56,992 nucleotides of DNA from Limosilactobacillus panis DSM 6035 (GTDB taxonomy: Bacteria > Bacillota > Bacilli > Lactobacillales > Lactobacillaceae), in the NCBI RefSeq assembly GCF_001435935.1, contig NZ_AZGM01000076.1, forward strand, positions 1 to 56,992, given 5' to 3'. Below the pieces are notes generated by a model, which saw nothing but the letters and a program-made list of their open reading frames with translations, was not told the origin of the DNA and did no database searches. Each line of letters starts with the position of its first letter. Position 1 is the first letter of the stretch. This document shows, in pieces, positions 9,210 to 19,715 of this stretch. The position numbers and the translations under genes were made by a program.

Positions 9210-9806
9210 TTAGTTGAGTAATCGTAAGGCACTCCGTAAGTACTCATCCGTCGTTTTCTGCTTACCTTGCAGGTGTTTTTTAACTTTCTTTACATCCCGT
9301 TCCTTGTAGCCCAGTGCCTTTAAGGCAGCTAAGGCATCGGTAAGGGCAGGATTTTCTCCGGCCGTTTCCTCATCGGCACTTGCAAAGAGCGGCCCGGTAG
9401 TCGTCACCGCCGTGATCTTGTCCTTCAGGTCGAGGACAATCTGGGAGGCCGTCTTCTTCCCGATTCCCGGGAACTTGGTCAAGTAGCCGACGTTGTTATT
9501 AGCAATAGCGTCAATCAGCCCCTGGTGGTCCGGATTGGCCAGAATCGCGAGGGCACTCTTGGGGCCAATTCCAGAAACGTTAATTAGCTGCATAAACAGT
9601 TGCTTTTCGTCCTGGTCATTAAAGCCAAAGAGGGAGATATCATCGTCGCGGACAGCCTGATAAACAAAAACCCGCACCTGCTTTTGAGGGTCTTCTTTAA
9701 ATCGATAAGGGTTGGCAACAAGCAGCTTGTACCCTACCCCGTTAACGTCAATGACGATGTACTGGGGGGCGACGATACTAATCACCCCGGTTAAATATTC
9801 ATACAC
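9210..9806 (-). CDS. ruvA: Holliday junction DNA-binding protein RuvA
   Basis: Tetrameric junction-recognition subunit that loads RuvB. The 198 residues contain an N-terminal OB fold (MYEYLTGVI...[13 protein letters not shown]), two helix-hairpin-helix motifs ([14 protein letters not shown] and [20 protein letters not shown]), an acidic linker around 145-160, and a C-terminal RuvB-binding domain ([18 protein letters not shown]). The start codon is GTG at 9806 with GGAGAA upstream. It follows mutL by about 20 bases and precedes ruvB by 12, so mismatch repair and recombination genes are probably cotranscribed. Confidence 0.96.
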   Translation of the reverse strand: MYEYLTGVISIVAPQYIVIDVNGVGYKLLVANPYRFKEDPQKQVRVFVYQAVRDDDISLFGFNDQDEKQLFMQLINVSGIGPKSALAILANPDHQGLIDAIANNNVGYLTKFPGIGKKTASQIVLDLKDKITAVTTTGPLFASADEETAGENPALTDALAALKALGYKERDVKKVKKHLQGKQKTTDEYLRSALRLLN

Positions 9807-9825
9807 TGAAACTATTCTCCTTTAG

Positions 9826-11856
9826 TTAAAAGTCGTGATCATCAAAATCATCCGCATACGGAACGTGTGATTCCTGAATCCGTTTAAACATCTTCTCCAA
9901 GTCCCGGTCATTAAAGTGGACCGTCACTGGCCGACCGTGGGGACAGTTGAAAGGATTCTCGCACTGGGGTAAGCGTCTTAATAGGGCCCGCGCTTCCCGG
10001 TCATCCAAGTGGTGGTTAGCCTTAATGGCTCGCTTACAGCTCATCATGATTGCTGTCTTCATACGAAATTGACGAACTGTTAACTTGCCATCCTTGAGCA
10101 GCCAGTCAATCATTTCCTTGACCGTATCCTCTTCTTGCCCCTCCTTAAACCAGGTTGGGTGGGAACGGAGAAGGAAACTGTTCTGACCAAAGGATTCCAG
10201 GTGGAGGCCGACGCTGGCCAAGAGGTCGATGTGGTTGTTGATGTTCATCGCATCGACTGTTGAGTAGTTCAAGACCAGGGGAACCAGGAACGTCTGCTGG
10301 TCCGGACTCACCTGACCAATTTCTTTTCGGTACCGCTCGTAGTTAATCCGTTCCTGGGCCGCGTGCTGGTCCACAATGTAGAGGCCGTCACTAGCCTGGG
10401 CTAATAGAAAGGTCCCCTGGAGCTGACCAATATACTGGAGGTCGGGGAAGCGTCCCTGTGCCTGGTCACTCTTGTCATGCACATCCAGTTCCATATTTTC
10501 GGTCTTGGTGGGCGTGGTCGGTTGGGTCTGCGGGTCCTTTTCTCCAAACGGAGCAACCGTGCCTTCGTTTTGGTAACGCGCATCAAACTCCCTCATTGGG
10601 CCGGAACTTAACTCGCTAGCCTTATGGATGATCACCGGAGCGCTAACTTCGCCATCGGTATTTTCAGCGTGGGCCACCGCAGCCTTACGATCTTCTTTGC
10701 TGGGGGCATCTTCACCGGGAGCCGGTTGCGAAGCAGTAGCCGCGCTTGCCGGCTGCGGTTGGGCAACGTTATAGGGATGGGCGGCCTCTTTTAGGCGCCG
10801 CTGCAAATCACTAACCACGTCTGCGGACGGCGGTGTAAAAGCTTGCGCATCAACATCCGGAATCAGGTTCTCGGTTGCAATCCGATTACGGATTGTCTGT
10901 GAAATCAGCTTGGTGAGCTGGGGCTCCTTACTAAGACGTACCTCTCGTTTAGCAGGGTGGACATTAACATCGACCAAAACTGGGTCCAGGTCAATGTTGA
11001 CCACCGCAATTGGGTAGCGCCCCACCATTAACTTCGATTCGTAACCCTGGATAATTGCCTTGGTAAGTTCAAAGTTCCGGATATAACGGTGATTGATCGT
11101 AATGGTGATGTACTGGCGCGAAGCCCGGGTCAGCTCTGGTAAGGAGACGTAGCCCGTCACTTTAAAGTCATCATCTTCCCCGCTGATTGGCAGCATTTTC
11201 CTCCCGGCCTGGATACCATAGATTGCGGCAACCACCTGCTGAAGGTTACCGTTACCGGCAGAACGGAAGATTTCCTTCCCGTTATGGGTAAAGCTGAAGG
11301 CCACGCTAGGGTTTGCCAGTGCCAGCCGGTTGATGATGTCTGTAATCCGGGCCAGCTCGGTGTGGGGTGACTTCAGGTACTTCAGACGGGCCGGTGTGTT
11401 GTAAAAGAGGTCGGTAACCCGAACGTCTGTCCCCCGCCGAGCAGGGGCCGGTTTATTGGCGAGGGTTTCCCCACCACGGAGGTGGATCATCGTCCCTGCG
11501 GCTTTTTCTTCCTGGGCGGTGGTAAGTTCAACGTCTGCTACTGAGGCAATACTGGGTAACGCCTCACCACGAAAGCCCATCGTCTGTACCCGAAAGAGGT
11601 CCTTACGGCTGCTGATTTTACTGGTGGCGTGCCGCCGAAAGGCCAGCGGCACGTCATCCGCTGCAATTCCAATTCCGTCATCGATCACCCGGATACTATC
11701 AAGGCCGGCATTTTCAACGATGATATCGACCCGTTTGCTGTCGGCATCCAGTGAGTTTTCGACTAGCTCCTTAACAATGGAGGCCGGTCGTTCAATGACC
11801 TCCCCGGCGGCAATCTGGTCCGCTAAGACATTGTTTAATTCGTGAATTTGCCCCAT
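9826..11856 (-). CDS. mutL: DNA mismatch repair protein MutL
   Basis: GHKL ATPase and latent endonuclease of mismatch repair. The N-terminal motifs are ELVENSLDA, DDGIG, TSKI and GFRGEALPSI. After a low-complexity linker (about 350-470, rich in Ala, Pro and Glu) the C-terminal endonuclease signature DQHAAQERINYE is intact, along with SCKRAIKANH and CPHGRPV. This agrees with a species that lacks MutH. The ATG at 11856, with AGGTGG upstream, is preferred over a GTG three codons earlier. The length is 676 residues. It lies 10 bases after mutS. Confidence 0.96.
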   Translation of the reverse strand: MGQIHELNNVLADQIAAGEVIERPASIVKELVENSLDADSKRVDIIVENAGLDSIRVIDDGIGIAADDVPLAFRRHATSKISSRKDLFRVQTMGFRGEALPSIASVADVELTTAQEEKAAGTMIHLRGGETLANKPAPARRGTDVRVTDLFYNTPARLKYLKSPHTELARITDIINRLALANPSVAFSFTHNGKEIFRSAGNGNLQQVVAAIYGIQAGRKMLPISGEDDDFKVTGYVSLPELTRASRQYITITINHRYIRNFELTKAIIQGYESKLMVGRYPIAVVNIDLDPVLVDVNVHPAKREVRLSKEPQLTKLISQTIRNRIATENLIPDVDAQAFTPPSADVVSDLQRRLKEAAHPYNVAQPQPASAATASQPAPGEDAPSKEDRKAAVAHAENTDGEVSAPVIIHKASELSSGPMREFDARYQNEGTVAPFGEKDPQTQPTTPTKTENMELDVHDKSDQAQGRFPDLQYIGQLQGTFLLAQASDGLYIVDQHAAQERINYERYRKEIGQVSPDQQTFLVPLVLNYSTVDAMNINNHIDLLASVGLHLESFGQNSFLLRSHPTWFKEGQEEDTVKEMIDWLLKDGKLTVRQFRMKTAIMMSCKRAIKANHHLDDREARALLRRLPQCENPFNCPHGRPVTVHFNDRDLEKMFKRIQESHVPYADDFDDHDF

Positions 11857-11866
11857 TCTGTCCACC

Positions 11867-14485
11867 TCACTTTAGCTTTTGCTGCCATTCATAGAGCTGG
11901 TTCATAACTTCCATCGGCGTCATCCCCATCAGGTTCAATTCCTTTAACTGGTGAAGGATCTTTTGGCCCTTGCTAGTACTCTTACGGCTTGGTTGCGGTT
12001 GAAACAACTCCAGCTGACCATTAGCTTCCACCGCCGGTGCTGCGGGCTTTTCTTGGGATTGAGCTTCCTTGACCTGGTCTTTGTGATCGGCCTTTTTAAC
12101 CGTCAGCTGAACATCCTGGTGTTCCAGTCCCTTCAAAATCTCATCGGCCCGGTTCAGCAGGGTTGTCGGCATACCCGCGAGTTTGGCAACGTGGATCCCG
12201 TATGATTTATCGGCCGGGCCTGCACTAACCTTGTGTAGGAAGACCAACTCACCGTTTTTCTCGGTTGCCCCCACATGGACGTTCTTTAACCGGGGTAAGG
12301 TCTTTTCCAGGCTAGTCAATTCGTGGTAGTGGGTCGAAAAAAGGGTTTTTGCGCGGACGTGCTCATGAAGGTACTCAATGATTGCCTGGGCCAGGGCCAT
12401 CCCATCATAGGTGGCGGTACCCCGGCCAATCTCATCAAAGAGGATCAGGCTGCGGTCGGTCGCGTGACTGAGGGCGTTATTGGCCTCCATCATTTCCACC
12501 ATGAAGGTACTTTCCCCGGAAATCAGGTCATCAGCCGCCCCAATCCGGGTGAAAATCTGGTCAAAGATTGGCAATTCTGCCCGGCTAGCGGGTACAAAGC
12601 AGCCGATCTGGGCCATTACCGCGGTTAAAGCCAACTGCCGCATGTAGGTACTCTTCCCGGACATGTTCGGACCCGTAATGAGTAAAATATCCGTGTTATC
12701 ACCCATTTTGACGTCATTGGGGACGTACTCCTGGTGGCCCATAAACTTTTCAACGACCGGGTGGCGGCCATCCTTAATCTGTAAGTTATGGCCAGTGTTC
12801 ATTTGTGGCCGGACAAAGTGGTAGTCTTCACTGACCACCGCGAAGCTCTGCAAGACATCCAACTCAGAAAGGGCCTTCGCAAGTTTTTGGAGCCGTTTAA
12901 TCTGTCCCTTCACCTGTTCACGAATTTTGACAAAGAGGTCGTATTCCAGGGCTACCGACTTCTCTTGGGCCCCCAGGATGAGGGCCTCCTTTTCCTTTAG
13001 TTCTGGGGTAGAGAACCGTTCAGCATTAACCAGGGTCTGCTTACGTTCGTAACGGTCTCGGGGAATCTTGTCGAGGTTAACCTTGGAGACCTCAATATAG
13101 TAGCCAAAGACGTGGTTATAACCAATCTTCAGGTTATTAATCCCGGTAACCTGCCGTTCCTGGGTCTGCAGGTCGGCAATCCACTGCTTACCGTTGTTCA
13201 TGGCGTCCCGGTATTTATCAAGTTGGTCATTGTAGCCATCCTTGATCACCCCACCGTCAGTGACCGCAATTGGGGGTTCTTCCACAATTGCCTGGTCAAT
13301 CAGGCCCGCAATGTCACTCAAGGGGTCTAGACGGGTGGTTAGGTTTTCAAAGACCGGTGAATCAAGAGTCTCAAGGACGTACTTAATCTTGGGAACCTGC
13401 TGCAGGGAGGTCTTTAGCTGGATCAAGTCGCGACCATTGACACTCCCGTAAGCGACCCGGCCAGCGAGCCGCTCAAGATCGTAAACCTTGATCAGCTCCT
13501 GCTGGATATTACTCCGCTCAAAGTAGTGGTTTAACAATTCCTCAACCTTATCCTGTCGTTCAGCAATTGCCTGGGGGTCAATCAACGGACGGTCAATCCA
13601 CTGTTTCAAAAGGCGGCTCCCCATGGCAGTCTTCGTTTCGTCAAGCAGCCAGGACAGGGTCCCTTGGCGCTTCCCGCTACGCATGTTCGTCATTAATTCC
13701 AGGTTAGTTTTGGAATAGTGATCAATCTTCATGAAGGCGTTAGCGCGGTAATAAATGGCCCGCTGCATGTGCGCAAGTGACCGCTTCTGGGTCGTCAACA
13801 GGTAAGAGACCAGGAGGCTGACAACGTACTTTTGCCCATCATCTTCGAGGTCCTGGGTCAGGTAACTAATCTCCGCTTGCTTGAGGATCTTTTCCTGCTT
13901 GGACAAAAGAATATGCCGCTTCTTGAAGGCTGTCAACAGTTCGTCCGGCAGGTCGCCAGCACTGACAACTTCCTTACTCTGCAAGTTGATCAACTCATTT
14001 AAGACCCCGTTGACACTATCAAAGGTGGTGGTCTTTAACTCCCCGGTCGAGAGGTCCGTGTAGGCCAGGTTAAACAGGCCACTTTTTTCACTAATTGCCG
14101 TCAGGTAGTTATTGTTACGGGCCTGGTCGCCGTTTAAATCCATCTGGGTTCCGGGGGTCACCAGTCGAGTTACCGCCCGCTTTACCATCCCCTTGGCCTT
14201 CTTGGGGTCCTCCATTTGCTCGCAGATAGCAACCTTATACCCCTTATCAATTAAGATATCAACGTAACTATCAACCGCCCGGTGTGGGACCCCACACATG
14301 GGAATCGGGTTCTTTGCACTGTGGTTTCGGGTAGTCAGCGTCAGTTCCAACAGCTGGGCCCCCTTGACCGCATCATCATTAAAAAGCTCATAAAAGTCCC
14401 CGAGACGGTAAAAAAGGAAGGCGTCCGGGTACTGGTCCTTCACTTTTTGGTACTGCTCCATCATCGGTGTTAATTTTTTGGCCAC
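11867..14485 (-). CDS. mutS: DNA mismatch repair protein MutS
   Basis: Mismatch-recognition ATPase of 872 residues. The N-terminal mismatch-binding Phe-X-Glu motif is in [10 protein letters not shown] (about 26-35). The connector contains [11 protein letters not shown], the clamp and core follow, and the ATPase has Walker [14 protein letters not shown] (about 613), Walker [17 protein letters not shown] and STHYHEL. The C-terminal helix-turn-helix is present. The start is a GTG at 14485 preceded by GGTGAACC. It heads the mutS-mutL-ruvA-ruvB-tgt-like run, with gaps of only 10-20 bases after it. Confidence 0.97.
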   Translation of the reverse strand: MAKKLTPMMEQYQKVKDQYPDAFLFYRLGDFYELFNDDAVKGAQLLELTLTTRNHSAKNPIPMCGVPHRAVDSYVDILIDKGYKVAICEQMEDPKKAKGMVKRAVTRLVTPGTQMDLNGDQARNNNYLTAISEKSGLFNLAYTDLSTGELKTTTFDSVNGVLNELINLQSKEVVSAGDLPDELLTAFKKRHILLSKQEKILKQAEISYLTQDLEDDGQKYVVSLLVSYLLTTQKRSLAHMQRAIYYRANAFMKIDHYSKTNLELMTNMRSGKRQGTLSWLLDETKTAMGSRLLKQWIDRPLIDPQAIAERQDKVEELLNHYFERSNIQQELIKVYDLERLAGRVAYGSVNGRDLIQLKTSLQQVPKIKYVLETLDSPVFENLTTRLDPLSDIAGLIDQAIVEEPPIAVTDGGVIKDGYNDQLDKYRDAMNNGKQWIADLQTQERQVTGINNLKIGYNHVFGYYIEVSKVNLDKIPRDRYERKQTLVNAERFSTPELKEKEALILGAQEKSVALEYDLFVKIREQVKGQIKRLQKLAKALSELDVLQSFAVVSEDYHFVRPQMNTGHNLQIKDGRHPVVEKFMGHQEYVPNDVKMGDNTDILLITGPNMSGKSTYMRQLALTAVMAQIGCFVPASRAELPIFDQIFTRIGAADDLISGESTFMVEMMEANNALSHATDRSLILFDEIGRGTATYDGMALAQAIIEYLHEHVRAKTLFSTHYHELTSLEKTLPRLKNVHVGATEKNGELVFLHKVSAGPADKSYGIHVAKLAGMPTTLLNRADEILKGLEHQDVQLTVKKADHKDQVKEAQSQEKPAAPAVEANGQLELFQPQPSRKSTSKGQKILHQLKELNLMGMTPMEVMNQLYEWQQKLK

Positions 14486-14605
14486 AAAGGTTCACCTCAT
14501 TAATAAATAAATTTCACTCATACGTCCATATTCACACAGTCTAATTATATTTTTTGCCCCTGACCAGTGCAAGCTTCCGGGGACAAACTGTCTTTGCTTT
14601 AAACT

Positions 14606-14645
14606 CAAAAGAGGCTGGGGAAAGTCCACAACCTCTTTTTCAGTC
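14606..14645 (-). terminator. Terminator of rny
   Basis: On the minus strand AAAAAGAGGTTG and CAGCCTCTTTT bracket TGGACTTTCCC, making a strong hairpin ending in a T-run shortly after the rny stop. The same hairpin invalidates a short minus-strand frame that overlaps here. Confidence 0.75.
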
Positions 14646-14663
14646 TGCATAACGGGTACAGCC

Positions 14664-16217
14664 CTATTTAGCATAATCAATTGCCCGTACTTCACGAATA
14701 ACAGTCACCTTGATATGACCAGGATATTCCAGTTGCTGTTCAATTTTCTGCTTAATATCATGAGCCAAAGTCGTTGCCTGAAGGTCCGAAATCTTCTTTG
14801 GCTTAACAATTACCCGTAATTCGCGACCAGCTTGAATTGCAAAACTATGGTCGACACCATCATAACTATTAGCTATGCCTTCCAGCTTCTTCAACCGCTG
14901 GATGTATTGTTCCAAGGACTCACTTCTGGCCCCTGGCCGGGCACCAGAAATGGCGTCGGCGGCTTGAACAAGGACCGCAATTACTGAACCCGCTGGAACG
15001 TCACCGTGGTGGGATGCAATTGTATTGACGACAACCTTGTTTTCCTTGTACTTCCGGGCTAATTCAACCCCCAACTCAACGTGGGAACCATCGACTTCGT
15101 GGTCAATTGCCTTCCCAATATCATGAAGGAGTCCGGCCCGCTTGGCAAGGGCAACATCCTCCCCAAGCTCGCTTGCCATTATTCCCGCAAGTTTGGCAAC
15201 TTCTATCGAGTGGTCCAGGACGTTTTGACCGTAACTAGTCCGGTACTTCATCCGGCCAACCGTCTTAATTAGGTCCGGGTGCATCGAGTGGATTCCAAGG
15301 TCAAAGAGGGCCTGTTCACCGGTCTCCCTGAGCTGACTATCCATCTGCTTCCGCGCCTTTTCAACGGCTTCTTCAATCCGCGCTGGATGAATCCGGCCAT
15401 CCTGAATTAGTTTCTCCAATGCAATTTTGGCAATCTCACGCCGGACAGGATCAAAACCACTTAAGACCACTGCTTCCGGAGTATCATCAATGATCAGGTC
15501 AATCCCGGTCAAGGTTTCCAGGGTTCGGATGTTCCGGCCTTCCCGACCGATAATACGGCCCTTCATGTCGTCATTTGGCAAGTTGACAACTGAAACCGTT
15601 GCCTCCGAGACAACATCCGCGGCACTCCGCTGAATTGCTTCCACAATCAGTTCCTTAGCGTTCCGGTCAGCAGTCATCTCTGCCTGTTGTTCACTGTCCC
15701 TGATCATGACTTCACGTTCAGTCTTCAGCTTATCCTTCATCTCATCCAAGAGTTGTTGCTTGGCATCATCATGAGACATTTGCGCAACCTTTTCCAATTC
15801 CGCCTGCCGTTGATCGACTAAATCGTCGGCGGCCTGCTGCTGACGGTGAAGTTTTTCCGTCAGCTGGTCAACCTTATGTTCTCGGTTGCCAAGTGCGGTC
15901 TCCCGCTTTTCCAAGGCGGTATCCTTGTGGTCAAGACTGGTCTCACGCTGGAGCAAGCGGTCTTCTTGCCGCTGGATTTCGTTCCGTCGTTGCTTTAGTT
16001 CATTTTCAACGCTTTCACGGTAGCGGTGACTCTCGTCCTTTGCTTCCAGGATTGATTCCTTTTTCGCCGTTTCCGCTTTCGTCTTGGCTGTTGAAATGAT
16101 TTCCTCAGCAGTCTGGTGTGCTGCCGCCAGTTTCTTTTCGTAACTGGCTTTGCGAACAATATAGCCAATAATAAGACCGACAACCATAGAAAGCGCGGCG
16201 AAAATTAATAACTGCAC
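14664..16217 (-). CDS. rny: Ribonuclease Y
   Basis: Membrane-anchored endoribonuclease that starts bulk mRNA decay. The 517 residues follow the family plan: an N-terminal membrane helix ([19 protein letters not shown]), a long Lys/Glu/Gln coiled coil from about 25 to 200, a KH domain including [15 protein letters not shown] (about 217), and an HD domain with [12 protein letters not shown] (about 355) and IASHHGD. The start is GTG at 16217 behind GGGGGTGAAATA. It has its own promoter and terminator. Together with nrnA and the DEAD-box helicase, much of the RNA-decay set lies in this window. Confidence 0.97.
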   Translation of the reverse strand: MQLLIFAALSMVVGLIIGYIVRKASYEKKLAAAHQTAEEIISTAKTKAETAKKESILEAKDESHRYRESVENELKQRRNEIQRQEDRLLQRETSLDHKDTALEKRETALGNREHKVDQLTEKLHRQQQAADDLVDQRQAELEKVAQMSHDDAKQQLLDEMKDKLKTEREVMIRDSEQQAEMTADRNAKELIVEAIQRSAADVVSEATVSVVNLPNDDMKGRIIGREGRNIRTLETLTGIDLIIDDTPEAVVLSGFDPVRREIAKIALEKLIQDGRIHPARIEEAVEKARKQMDSQLRETGEQALFDLGIHSMHPDLIKTVGRMKYRTSYGQNVLDHSIEVAKLAGIMASELGEDVALAKRAGLLHDIGKAIDHEVDGSHVELGVELARKYKENKVVVNTIASHHGDVPAGSVIAVLVQAADAISGARPGARSESLEQYIQRLKKLEGIANSYDGVDHSFAIQAGRELRVIVKPKKISDLQATTLAHDIKQKIEQQLEYPGHIKVTVIREVRAIDYAK

Positions 16218-16302
16218 TATTTCACCCCCGCTTCAACTATTTTGTTGTTGGTTGGTTAATTAATTTCACCGTGTCGTGCAAAAATTACACCACACAGAAT
16301 AA

Positions 16303-16332
16303 ATTTTAAGCTTGCAGAAGAGTAATTGTCAA
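16303..16332 (-). promoter_or_regulatory. Promoter of rny
   Basis: TTGACA (16332-16327) and TAAAAT (16308-16303) on the minus strand are 18 bases apart, about 85 bases before the rny start. Between this promoter and the recA terminator, 16333-16494 shows an AAGTTT/AAACTT hairpin followed by ATTTTTTG on the minus strand (about 16359-16390), of unknown purpose, and nothing else recognisable. Confidence 0.65.
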
Positions 16333-16493
16333 CTACTTAACATTAATAAGCCGTCAAAAAATAAGTTTCATGCCAGCCGGGATGCCAAACTTAAAACGCT
16401 GATTGACACCGAAAGTAGCAGTCGTAGTTCGTATTCAGCCAACTTACTACATGACATACATTTCCCCGTAACCAGGTTGCATTCTCTAGAAAG

Positions 16494-16541
16494 CAAAAGT
16501 GGCTAGCGAAAAAATATCGTTTTCTCTCAGCCACTTAAATT
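16494..16541 (-). terminator. Terminator of recA
   Basis: AAGTGGCT and AGCCACTT bracket a loop of about 25 bases. On the minus strand the second arm runs into ACTTTTGCTTT. It lies about 45 bases past the recA stop. Confidence 0.65.
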
Positions 16542-16582
16542 CGCGCGTTCTAACTAGTTTGCCAACTGCTTACTGGTCCTAG

Positions 16583-17653
16583 TTAGTTTTTACTGGCTTT
16601 TTCAATTGTTTCCTGCTGGTTAGAGCCCTTAGTATCCTCACCATCAGTATTCTGATCATCCAGTGGCTTCATCCCGTAAGCAACCCGGACCTTATTCATA
16701 AGTTTATTCATACTTTCTGGGTGGTCTGCTAGCCACTTTTTGGCGTTTTCACGTCCCTGACCAATCCGCTCGTTGCCGTATGAGTACCATGCACCACTCT
16801 TGTTGACAAGGTCCTTTTCTACGGCCATGTCGAGGAGTTCCCCGGTCTTGGAAATCCCTTCACCGTACATAATATCAACTTCGCACCGCTTGAACGGGGG
16901 CGCAACCTTGTTCTTAACGATCTTTACTCGGGCTTTGTTACCAATAACGTCTGTCCCGTTCTTAATCTGTTCGGCACGCCGAATCTCCATCCGGATGGTG
17001 GAGTAGAACTTCAGGGCCCGTCCACCAGTTGTCGTTTCCGGATTACCAAACATTACGCCGACCTTTTCACGGATTTGGTTGATGAAGATTGCAATTGTCT
17101 TCGTCTTGTTAATCTCACCCGACAGTTTCCGCAGGGCTTGTGACATTAACCGTGCCTGCAAGCCGACATGGGCATCTCCCATATCACCGTCAATTTCAGC
17201 CTGGGGAACAAGGGCCGCAACCGAGTCAATAACGACCAAGTCAACCGCCCCACTGGCAATCAGAGCATCCGCAATTGCTAACCCCTCTTCACCGGTATCT
17301 GGTTGTGACAATAATAGGTTATCTACATCAACACCCAATGCTTCGGCGTATTGTGGGTCAAGGGCATTCTCGGCATCAATGTAAGCTGCCGTGCCCCCCT
17401 GCCGCTGGACTTCCGCCACCGCGTGCAGAGCAACCGTTGTCTTCCCCGAACTTTCGGGACCGTAGATTTCAACAATTCGACCACGGGGGTAACCACCAAC
17501 ACCAAGGGCCTTATCAATGGCTAAAGAGCCACTAGAGATTGTGGCAATCTTCATATCGGCGGCATCACCCATGCGCATGATTGAACCTTTTCCAAAGTTC
17601 TTTTCAATTTTTTTCAGTGCAACATCCAATGCTGCCTTACGCTGGTCTGCCAA
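16583..17653 (-). CDS. recA: Recombinase RecA
   Basis: Strand-exchange protein and LexA coprotease, 356 residues. Walker A is [13 protein letters not shown] (about 66), Walker B is [12 protein letters not shown], loop L1/L2 markers are [19 protein letters not shown] and [18 protein letters not shown], and the C-terminus is acidic and Asn/Gln-rich. The start is a TTG at 17653 with GGAGGAATTTAA upstream. An inverted-repeat LexA box and a promoter lie in the 90 bases between cinA and recA, so recA is SOS-controlled and separately transcribed, in addition to any read-through from cinA. Confidence 0.98.
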   Translation of the reverse strand: MADQRKAALDVALKKIEKNFGKGSIMRMGDAADMKIATISSGSLAIDKALGVGGYPRGRIVEIYGPESSGKTTVALHAVAEVQRQGGTAAYIDAENALDPQYAEALGVDVDNLLLSQPDTGEEGLAIADALIASGAVDLVVIDSVAALVPQAEIDGDMGDAHVGLQARLMSQALRKLSGEINKTKTIAIFINQIREKVGVMFGNPETTTGGRALKFYSTIRMEIRRAEQIKNGTDVIGNKARVKIVKNKVAPPFKRCEVDIMYGEGISKTGELLDMAVEKDLVNKSGAWYSYGNERIGQGRENAKKWLADHPESMNKLMNKVRVAYGMKPLDDQNTDGEDTKGSNQQETIEKASKN

Positions 17654-17691
17654 ATTAAATTCCTCCTTTACAAGGTCTTATCCGTCAATTA

Positions 17692-17742
17692 ACAATACCA
17701 GTTTTTGGGCTAAAAAACAAGAAAAATGCGAACAGCGGTTCG
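17692..17742 (-). promoter_or_regulatory. recA promoter with LexA (SOS) box
   Basis: CGAACAGCGGTTCG at 17729-17742 is a perfect match to the Firmicute LexA/DinR consensus CGAACN4GTTCG. Next, on the minus strand, come TTGTTT (17720-17715), a 17-base spacer and TATTGT (17697-17692) with an upstream TGG extended element. The LexA box sits eight bases upstream of the -35 and only one base past the cinA stop. Confidence 0.85.
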
Positions 17743-17743
17743 A

Positions 17744-18991
17744 TTATTCTCGTAACTGTTGGTAAATCATCTGTAGTCCGTACTGGACGCTGAGGTTCCG
17801 AATCTCCTGCCGGCCACTGTATTCTGCCAGGTGCAAAAGCTTGGTCTGCGTTTGTTGTCCCCGAATGGCCAGGCCGAGCCAAACTGTCCCCGCCACTTGG
17901 CCTTCAAGCGCATCGGGACCGGCAACTCCCGTAAAGGCCAGGCCAAAGTCGGCATCAAGTTTCTCCCGGCTTTTTTCGGCCATCGCCCGGGCCGTTTCAG
18001 CGCTAACGACCCCGTGTTGATCAATGACTTCTGGTGCGATGCCAAGCAGCTTCTCCTTAGCACCAGCTGCATAGGTAACGAAGCCCCCGTTAAAGACATT
18101 CGATGCCCCGGGAACAGAGCAGATTGTGCTTTGGAACATCCCCCCAGTCAGACTCTCCGCCCCCGTAATCGTTTTCCCCTGTTTTTTGAGGAGACTGACA
18201 ACTTGGTTGACCAACGAACAATTATCACCAAAGCCGAAGAAGTATTGGCGATCAACTTTCAGGATAGCGTCCGCCGTTGCCCCCAACACCCGCTCGGCTT
18301 TACTGGCAGATAAATCAGGAACTGTCAATCGGACCTGAATCCGACTCGGCTGGACATAGGAAGTCACGGTAACCTGGCTAAACTTCTTTGTTGCTTCGCC
18401 AATTTCTTCCATCAGTGTCGATTCCGGCCGACCAAGAAAATTCATCGTCCGGCTAGCAATCCGCTGACCGCTACCAAAGGTTGCAACCAGGCGCGGTTCA
18501 ACGCTCTTTTCCAGCATCGCCTTAAACTCTGCCGGTGGCCCGGGCAAAACTACCACGACACGGCCATCAGTTGAGTACCAGCTACCTAACGCTAGACCAG
18601 CAGGATTTGCCAGCGGCTGGCCACCGGTTAAGTAACGGGCTTGCTGAATATTTTCATTAAGCAACTTAATCTGCCGTCTCTTAAAGACCTGCTTAATCCA
18701 CTGCCAGTGTTTTTGATCCGTCGTCAGACTCGTATTAAGGGCAGCTGCAGTACTTTTTAGCGTCACATCGTCAGCCGTTGGTCCTAGGCCCCCACATACA
18801 AAGATCAAGTCGGCCCGACGCCAGGCCGCCTCAATTGCGTCTTCAATTTGCTGGCGCTCATCCTTGATTGTCACCTGGTATGGAGCAGCAATATCAAGTT
18901 TTGCCAGTGTCTTAGCTAATAGGGGGACATTTGTGTTGACAACTTGTCCCAGCACCAGTTCTGTTCCCACAGAAATAATCTCGGCATTCAT
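17744..18991 (-). CDS. cinA: CinA-family protein (competence/damage-inducible, NMN amidohydrolase-type)
   Basis: Two-domain protein of 415 residues. The N-terminal molybdopterin-binding-like domain has IISVGTELVLGQVVNTN and FVCGGLGPTADDVT. The C-terminal CinA/PncC domain starts near 255 with ITGAESLTGGMFQ and contains TGVAGPD. PncC-type domains deamidate NMN in pyridine nucleotide recycling; in streptococci CinA brings RecA to the membrane during competence. The gene lies directly upstream of recA, the usual arrangement. The ATG at 18991 is preceded by AGGAGGTTAAAAA. Confidence 0.93.
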   Translation of the reverse strand: MNAEIISVGTELVLGQVVNTNVPLLAKTLAKLDIAAPYQVTIKDERQQIEDAIEAAWRRADLIFVCGGLGPTADDVTLKSTAAALNTSLTTDQKHWQWIKQVFKRRQIKLLNENIQQARYLTGGQPLANPAGLALGSWYSTDGRVVVVLPGPPAEFKAMLEKSVEPRLVATFGSGQRIASRTMNFLGRPESTLMEEIGEATKKFSQVTVTSYVQPSRIQVRLTVPDLSASKAERVLGATADAILKVDRQYFFGFGDNCSLVNQVVSLLKKQGKTITGAESLTGGMFQSTICSVPGASNVFNGGFVTYAAGAKEKLLGIAPEVIDQHGVVSAETARAMAEKSREKLDADFGLAFTGVAGPDALEGQVAGTVWLGLAIRGQQTQTKLLHLAEYSGRQEIRNLSVQYGLQMIYQQLRE

Positions 18992-19062
18992 TTTTTAACC
19001 TCCTAAATATTAAATACGCAAACAGGTTGTTTTCCCATCAACAATTGTATAACGGCTCAATT

Positions 19063-19098
19063 AAAAAGGGACCGGGGAAAAATTATTTCCCCAGTCAC
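19063..19098 (-). terminator. Terminator of pgsA
   Basis: On the minus strand GGGGAAATAATTTTTCCCC forms a stem flanked by GACT/GGTC and followed by CCTTTTTAATT, between the pgsA stop and the cinA start. Confidence 0.6.
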
Positions 19099-19112
19099 CG
19101 CCAAAAATACGT

Positions 19113-19697
19113 TTATTTAAATCCATCAGAAAAGACATCCCGGCCCTGAATAAAGTAATCAACGCCTGAGTAAATGGTAAAGAACAGGCAGATGTAGAGC
19201 ATGATTTGGCCAAACGGAATGTTCCAAATGGCAAAGATCACGTTGTTTAAGAGCAGGAAGATGATTGCAATAAACTGTGTGGTCGTCTTGATTTTTCCCG
19301 GCATCTTGGCGGCCAGGACAATTCCATCCTGTTCAACCAATAGCAGACGGAGCCCCGTAACCGCAAGTTCACGCCAGATAATAATTGACGTTACCCAGGC
19401 AGGGACAACATGGTTCCCCGTCAAAACGATAAAAGCAGTCATTACTAGGAGTTTGTCGGCCAAAGGGTCGGTAAACTTCCCGAAGTTAGTAACCAGGCGG
19501 TTCTTCCGGGCAATCCGGCCGTCCAGGTTATCAGTGATGGTCGCCGCAATAAAGAGGATTGCCGCAATCAGTTGGGCCAACGGAATTGTTGCTCCCCAAA
19601 AGGTGACACTCCCCCAGGAAAGGGGCAGAACCATCAGCAACAGGAAAAACGGGATAATTATTAAACGGACAACAGTTAACTTATTAGGTAAATTCAA
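19113..19697 (-). CDS. pgsA: CDP-diacylglycerol--glycerol-3-phosphate 3-phosphatidyltransferase
   Basis: Integral membrane enzyme that makes phosphatidylglycerol phosphate, the first committed step to PG and cardiolipin. The 194 residues include four or five hydrophobic segments and the CDP-alcohol transferase signature split as DNLDGRIAR and FGKFTDPLAD (about 66-89). The start codon is TTG at 19697, with GGAGGAATAAAA upstream. It is 19 bases after rodZ and precedes cinA-recA, matching the ymfF-ymfH-rodZ-pgsA-cinA-recA order of Firmicutes. Confidence 0.95.
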   Translation of the reverse strand: MNLPNKLTVVRLIIIPFFLLLMVLPLSWGSVTFWGATIPLAQLIAAILFIAATITDNLDGRIARKNRLVTNFGKFTDPLADKLLVMTAFIVLTGNHVVPAWVTSIIIWRELAVTGLRLLLVEQDGIVLAAKMPGKIKTTTQFIAIIFLLLNNVIFAIWNIPFGQIMLYICLFFTIYSGVDYFIQGRDVFSDGFK

Positions 19698-19715
19698 TTT
19701 TATTCCTCCATAGTT

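Noticed and set aside
14492-14695. 67-codon minus-strand frame between rny and mutS
   Set aside because: It overlaps the rny 3' end and runs through the rny terminator hairpin; no ribosome site.
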